NCBI GenBank assembly: GCA_032127075.1
Contig: JAQAZZ010000265.1
Span: 1 to 16,076 of the forward strand
Source: GCA-2699445 sp032127075
GTDB taxonomy: Bacteria; Actinomycetota; Actinomycetes; S36-B12; GCA-2699445
Reading direction: 5' to 3'
DNA length: 16,076 nt
Shown here: piece after piece, positions 13,245 to 16,076 of the stretch
How positions within the stretch are numbered: the first letter of the stretch is position 1
How the letters are laid out: each line of letters opens with the position of its first letter
The notes under the pieces: generated by a model
Databases searched by the model: none
What the model was told of the DNA's origin: nothing
Seen by the model: only the letters and a program-made list of their open reading frames with translations
Position numbers and translations under genes: made by a program

Positions 13245-13293
13245 CTCGCGGATCGCGGATCGCGGATCGCGGCTCGCGGCTCGCGGCTCGCCC
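13245..13293. repeat. Heptamer tandem repeat (TCGCGG core), seven units
   Basis: Units of 7 bp in perfect phase: CTCGCGG, ATCGCGG three times, CTCGCGG twice, then CTCGCCC. The array fills the middle of the 168-bp divergent intergenic region between mycoredoxin and the flavoprotein. The unit length is not a multiple of three and the array is non-coding. Such simple repeats can expand or shrink by slippage and could change promoter spacing for either gene. Confidence 0.9.
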
Positions 13294-13328
13294 GCGACTC
13301 AACCAGTCGCCGGGTGGGATGATTCCCG

Positions 13329-13344
13329 TGGCACAGCCGTGCCA
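13329..13344. promoter_or_regulatory. Palindrome upstream of the flavoprotein gene
   Basis: TGGCACAGCCGTGCCA: a perfect 6-bp inverted repeat with a 4-base centre, 21 bp before ATG 13366. It could be an operator for a dimeric repressor or an RNA hairpin in the leader. Only the symmetry is seen. Confidence 0.45.
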
Positions 13345-13365
13345 AACTTCATCGAGGGATCGACA

Positions 13366-14118
13366 ATGCTGACCGAATCCGTCCAGCGGTTCATCGATGC
13401 CGAGATCGCCCGATCCAGCACCGACTATTCCGACCTGCGCGCCGTCTACGTCAACGGCACTCTCAAGCGCTCCCCCGAGGACAGCAACACCGAGGCGCTG
13501 ATCGCCATCTCCCGCCACATCATGGACTCCCTCGGAGCGCGAACCGACGTGGTGCGCACGGTGGACCATACGATCCCGCCCGGCGTATACCCGGACATGC
13601 GGCAGCACGGCTGGCCGGTCGACGATTTCCCGCAGATCTACAAGGACCTCATCCAGCCTGCGGACATCGTGGTGCTGGCCACGCCCATCTGGTTGGGAGA
13701 CCAGTCCTCGATGACACGCCTGGCCGTCGAGCGGCTCTACGGCTGGTCCGGCCGCCTCAATACGGCAGGGCAGTGGTCCTACTACGGCAAGGTCGGCGGT
13801 GCGCTCGTCACCGGCAACGAGGACGGCGGGAAACACTGCGCGGCCCAACTGCTGTATGCGCTATCGCACATCGGCTTGACCATCCCGCCGCAGGCCGATT
13901 CGTATTGGGTGGGAGAGGCAGGGCCCGGGCCGTCCTACCTCGACGACAACATCGGCGCCGCCAACCACTGGACGACCCGGAACACCGTGTTCGCCACCTG
14001 GAACATGCTCCACGCCGCTCGGCGCATCAAGGACGCTGGCGGCATCCCCGCCCACGGCAACGTCACCACGAACTGGGACCTGTCCGACCCCGATCACCCC
14101 AACCCCGAGTACCGCTGA
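13366..14118 (+). CDS. FMN-reductase/flavodoxin-like NAD(P)H oxidoreductase
   Basis: 250-aa flavodoxin-fold protein of the NADPH-dependent FMN reductase (FMN_red/WrbA-like) group. Seen: beta-strand plus phosphate-binding loop LRAVYVNGTLKRSPEDSNTE (24-43), IVVLATPIWLGDQSS (101-115) that would cradle the flavin, and GGALVTGNEDGGKHCA (144-159). The N-terminal 23 residues and the C-terminal part after about 205 (TRNTVFATWNMLHAARR, then a polar tail) extend the usual 180-200 aa domain. It probably transfers electrons from NAD(P)H via FMN to a quinone, metal or other acceptor; the acceptor is unknown. ATG 13366 has GAGGGA 7 bases upstream. Divergent from mycoredoxin, so the two may answer the same redox cue. 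Confidence 0.85.
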   Translation: MLTESVQRFIDAEIARSSTDYSDLRAVYVNGTLKRSPEDSNTEALIAISRHIMDSLGARTDVVRTVDHTIPPGVYPDMRQHGWPVDDFPQIYKDLIQPADIVVLATPIWLGDQSSMTRLAVERLYGWSGRLNTAGQWSYYGKVGGALVTGNEDGGKHCAAQLLYALSHIGLTIPPQADSYWVGEAGPGPSYLDDNIGAANHWTTRNTVFATWNMLHAARRIKDAGGIPAHGNVTTNWDLSDPDHPNPEYR

Positions 14119-14130
14119 CCCGTCGGGCAC

Positions 14131-14153
14131 GCCCGCCGGGAGTCAGGGCGGGT
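14131..14153. terminator. Possible terminator hairpin between convergent genes
   Basis: GCCCGCC (14131-14137) can pair with GGCGGGT (14147-14153, one G-T pair) between the flavoprotein stop and the end of the convergent membrane protein gene. No T-run; consistent with a G+C-rich terminator. Confidence 0.4.
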
Positions 14154-14167
14154 GCTGCGGGTGTGGG

Positions 14168-15052
14168 CTACGCCGAGGCGACTGGTTCGGGTGCGGTCTC
14201 GTAGTCCCGCAGGGTCTTGCCCAGCGTCCGCCAGACGTAGACCAGCCAGAGGATCATCCCGACGTGGAGCACATCGTTCTCTGAGAAGTAGAACCCGTGT
14301 CCGTCATCCCACAGCGACTGGGTGATTCCCGCCGCGTAGTAGGCGAAGTAGGCGACCTGAACCAGGATCAGCAGCACGGCGGCTGTCAGAATCTGTCGAG
14401 ACATGTCGTCGTGCTCCCGCCGATATCGACGCGCCGAAATGATCATCACCATGATGATCCCCGGCAGGGCGAAGAGCATGAGGACCGCGAACGACAGCAG
14501 GAAGGCGCTGGGCTGCAGCACTGCGATGATCGTCACCACCACGTAGACGACAGCATTGACCGCGGCATAGATGATGAACCCCCGCCGGACGCCGCCCGTC
14601 GTGCACGCCAACGCAACGGCGGTGAGCATGGCGCTGACACTCAACGTCTGAGTGACGCTGTAGCCGATCTCGAAACCGTTCGTCAGCCGGCAGTAGTCGA
14701 GCCCCTCACACTTCAGCACGTAGCTGAACAACTGGTAGCTGATGCCGGCCTGCCCGGCCCCGACGCCGCCGAGGACCAGGGCCGTGCCGAACCAGGTGCG
14801 GGATCGCTGACCGGATCGGGTGACGATGAAGTAGACCCCCACCCCGATCCAGAAGAGGGCCAGCGCGAAGACGAGGAACGAGCCGAGCGGCTCGTTCACG
14901 ACGGTGTCGGCGACGTCGATGCACGGGCGCTGCTCGCACCACTGCTCCGGGGTCGTCCGCGGATCGTACTGGAGTTCGTCCAGGTTGCCGCACGCGGCCA
15001 GGAGGAGCGCCGCGGGCGCCAACAACAGCCATCGGACTCGAGCGTTGATCAT
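14168..15052 (-). CDS. Multi-pass membrane protein with a lipobox, function unknown
   Basis: 294-aa protein. The N-terminus is a signal sequence ending in a lipobox, LLLAACGN (Cys21), then an extracytoplasmic part with two cysteines (WCEQRPC, 38-44) and about seven hydrophobic helices (near 56-77, 88-112, 129-150, 157-179, 182-206, 220-243, 261-275). Between helices 2 and 3 is LKCEGLDYC with two more cysteines. The end, SENDVLHVGMILWLVYVW (257-274), places Asp260 and His263 at the start of the last helix, a little like seven-helix hydrolase families, but I cannot assign one. ATG 15052 is chosen for the signal sequence; no strong ribosome site is seen and GTG 15058 is an alternative. 91 bp downstream of the FAD oxidoreductase gene, same strand. 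Confidence 0.75.
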   Translation of the reverse strand: MINARVRWLLLAPAALLLAACGNLDELQYDPRTTPEQWCEQRPCIDVADTVVNEPLGSFLVFALALFWIGVGVYFIVTRSGQRSRTWFGTALVLGGVGAGQAGISYQLFSYVLKCEGLDYCRLTNGFEIGYSVTQTLSVSAMLTAVALACTTGGVRRGFIIYAAVNAVVYVVVTIIAVLQPSAFLLSFAVLMLFALPGIIMVMIISARRYRREHDDMSRQILTAAVLLILVQVAYFAYYAAGITQSLWDDGHGFYFSENDVLHVGMILWLVYVWRTLGKTLRDYETAPEPVASA

Positions 15053-15143
15053 GACCACATGGTTGCGGGTCGCACAGGGGAATGCGCGCCTTCGCGGCAT
15101 CCAGTCGGCATTCAGGCGACGAGCCTTCGACTGCGCCCCGGGT

Positions 15144-16076
15144 TCAGGCGGAGGAAGAACGAGCCGATTGCGGGGCGGCCGCACCGCGCAGAGGGTCCGT
15201 CGCCGCGGGCGGCGCGCTGTCTTCTCCGTCGGTCGGGGCATCCTTGCCGCGGCGCAGCGCCCGCGGCAGCAGGCGCTTGCCGGTTGACGTGGCGAGCCGG
15301 GCTAGGAGGCGACCCCGCATGAGCGTCGTCGCGCTGAGCACCCCGCCGAACAGAGCCCCCGCGACGCCGCACGTCACGATGTCCTGACCGGTCAGGTAGA
15401 GCCCCGGGATCGCGGTCGCGGGCTTGAGGAACTGTTGGCGGAACCGCTGGGGGGTGTGTTCCAGCCCGTAGAGTTCGCCCCGGCCGTATCCGGCGAAGTG
15501 CTGCGTGGTCAGCGGCGTGGAGATCTCGAAGTAGGCGACTCTGCCGCGCAGTTGCGGCAGCTGCTGGTACAGCGCCTCCAGCATCCGGTGGGCCAGCCGC
15601 TCCTTGAACGCGTCGTATTCGCTTTCGCGGTGCTTCCACCGGCTGCCCTCCCAACCGGCGAACCACTCGAACGGTGCGGCGGTGATGATGTCCACCGTCG
15701 CCCGGCCCGGGTGGCGTCGTGGGAAATCCGGATCCTTCGCGGCGGGGAACGAGACATACACCAAGGGCAGATCGGCCGCTGGATCGGTGCGGCTGTCCGC
15801 CATGCTCTGCTCGTGGTCGTCGCCGGGGTAGATCCACAGGTTGTGCTTGGGCAACCCCAGCGCCTCGGCGGTGTCCTCGAACCCGACGTACAGGCACATG
15901 TGTGCCATCGAGGGCGCGACCCGCGCCAGGTCATCCAACAGACCGGCGCGCTCGGCGACCTGGTGCGGCAGCAGCCTGGAGAACGTGTTGGACACTCCCG
16001 CATCGCTGATGATGACGGGCGCCCGGATCACATGGCCGTCCGCCGCCATACGCACACCCACAGCCCGGCCCGCCTC
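15144..16076 (-). CDS. FAD-dependent oxidoreductase, CrtI/RetSat-like (C-terminal part)
   Basis: Partial gene: the reading frame enters from the right window edge, and about 310 codons to the TGA at 15144 are present. The N-terminal FAD-binding GxGxxG lies outside. Seen: ISDAGVSNTFSRLLP after a VIRAPVII strand, like the substrate-domain boundary of phytoene-desaturase-type enzymes; HNLWIYPGDDHEQSM; ATVDIITAAPFEWF; STPLTTQHFAGYGRGELYGLEHTPQRF; and the C-terminal dinucleotide motif LYLTGQDIVTCGVAGALFGG. The GQD and GVAGA pattern favours the all-trans-retinol 13,14-reductase/carotenoid-oxidoreductase branch. Substrate unknown, probably a polyene or other lipid. A polar, Ala/Ser-rich tail of about 45 residues follows the domain. 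The true start cannot be seen. Confidence 0.85.
   Translation of the reverse strand, partial: EAGRAVGVRMAADGHVIRAPVIISDAGVSNTFSRLLPHQVAERAGLLDDLARVAPSMAHMCLYVGFEDTAEALGLPKHNLWIYPGDDHEQSMADSRTDPAADLPLVYVSFPAAKDPDFPRRHPGRATVDIITAAPFEWFAGWEGSRWKHRESEYDAFKERLAHRMLEALYQQLPQLRGRVAYFEISTPLTTQHFAGYGRGELYGLEHTPQRFRQQFLKPATAIPGLYLTGQDIVTCGVAGALFGGVLSATTLMRGRLLARLATSTGKRLLPRALRRGKDAPTDGEDSAPPAATDPLRGAAAPQSARSSSA

Noticed and set aside
13245..13293. Heptamer array read as a CRISPR
   Set aside because: Units are 7 bp with no spacers.
12949..13848. Long N-terminal extension that would make mycoredoxin 299 aa
   Set aside because: The extension crosses the heptamer repeat and runs antisense to the flavoprotein. 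The ATG at 13197 with its ribosome site matches the family start.

Overview
The window is G+C-rich bacterial DNA with tightly packed genes, many GTG starts and many 1-4 bp gene overlaps. It looks like an actinobacterium. The best evidence is a mycoredoxin-type CGYC glutaredoxin (mycothiol users), a DUF3618 protein, a Nur-box-like operator (the Nur nickel regulator is known from Streptomyces) and several apparently leaderless genes. I cannot name the genus.

Layout. (1) 11-5494, minus strand: one long transcription unit, cbiM-cbiN-cbiQ-cbiO (ECF-type Ni/Co importer), then a DUF3618 membrane protein, an orphan GroES-like protein and acetoacetyl-CoA synthetase. Overlaps or very short gaps join almost every pair. 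A TTGCAA-N5-TTGCAT site stands 22 bp in front of cbiM. (2) 5709-6354, plus strand: Bcp-type peroxiredoxin, a terminator-like hairpin, then tRNA-Leu(UAG). The last 13 bases around the tRNA 3' end recur 293 bp downstream across a gene-free stretch, like an old attachment-site pair. (3) 6699-8804, plus: a large secreted alpha/beta-hydrolase. (4) 8844-10096, minus: a two-gene ThrE-type (YjjP/YjjB-like) exporter, divergent from a DoxX-like membrane protein (10182-10595, plus). (5) 10614-12598, minus: opine-dehydrogenase-family enzyme followed by an esterase-D-like hydrolase. (6) 12661-13197, minus: mycoredoxin and a putative small membrane protein. They are divergent from an FMN-reductase-like flavoprotein (13366-14118, plus), and the intergenic region holds a heptamer tandem repeat and a palindrome. 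(7) 14168-16076, minus: a multi-pass membrane protein with a lipobox, preceded by the C-terminal part of a CrtI/RetSat-like FAD oxidoreductase cut by the window end.

How the genes fit together. The importer is complete (substrate-binding M, small N, transmembrane Q, ATPase O), and the upstream box argues for nickel control. Bcp, mycoredoxin and the flavoprotein suggest thiol/redox maintenance. Acetoacetyl-CoA synthetase activates acetoacetate for lipid or polyhydroxyalkanoate metabolism. Three genes between 9.3 and 11.5 kb share the same -10-like hexamer TAGCGT 6-7 bases before the start codon, which suggests leaderless mRNAs. I saw no CRISPR array, insertion sequence, defence island or clear new multi-gene system. 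The most original signals are in the non-coding DNA: the Nur-like box, the tRNA-end repeat, the heptamer array and the repeated leaderless promoter word.
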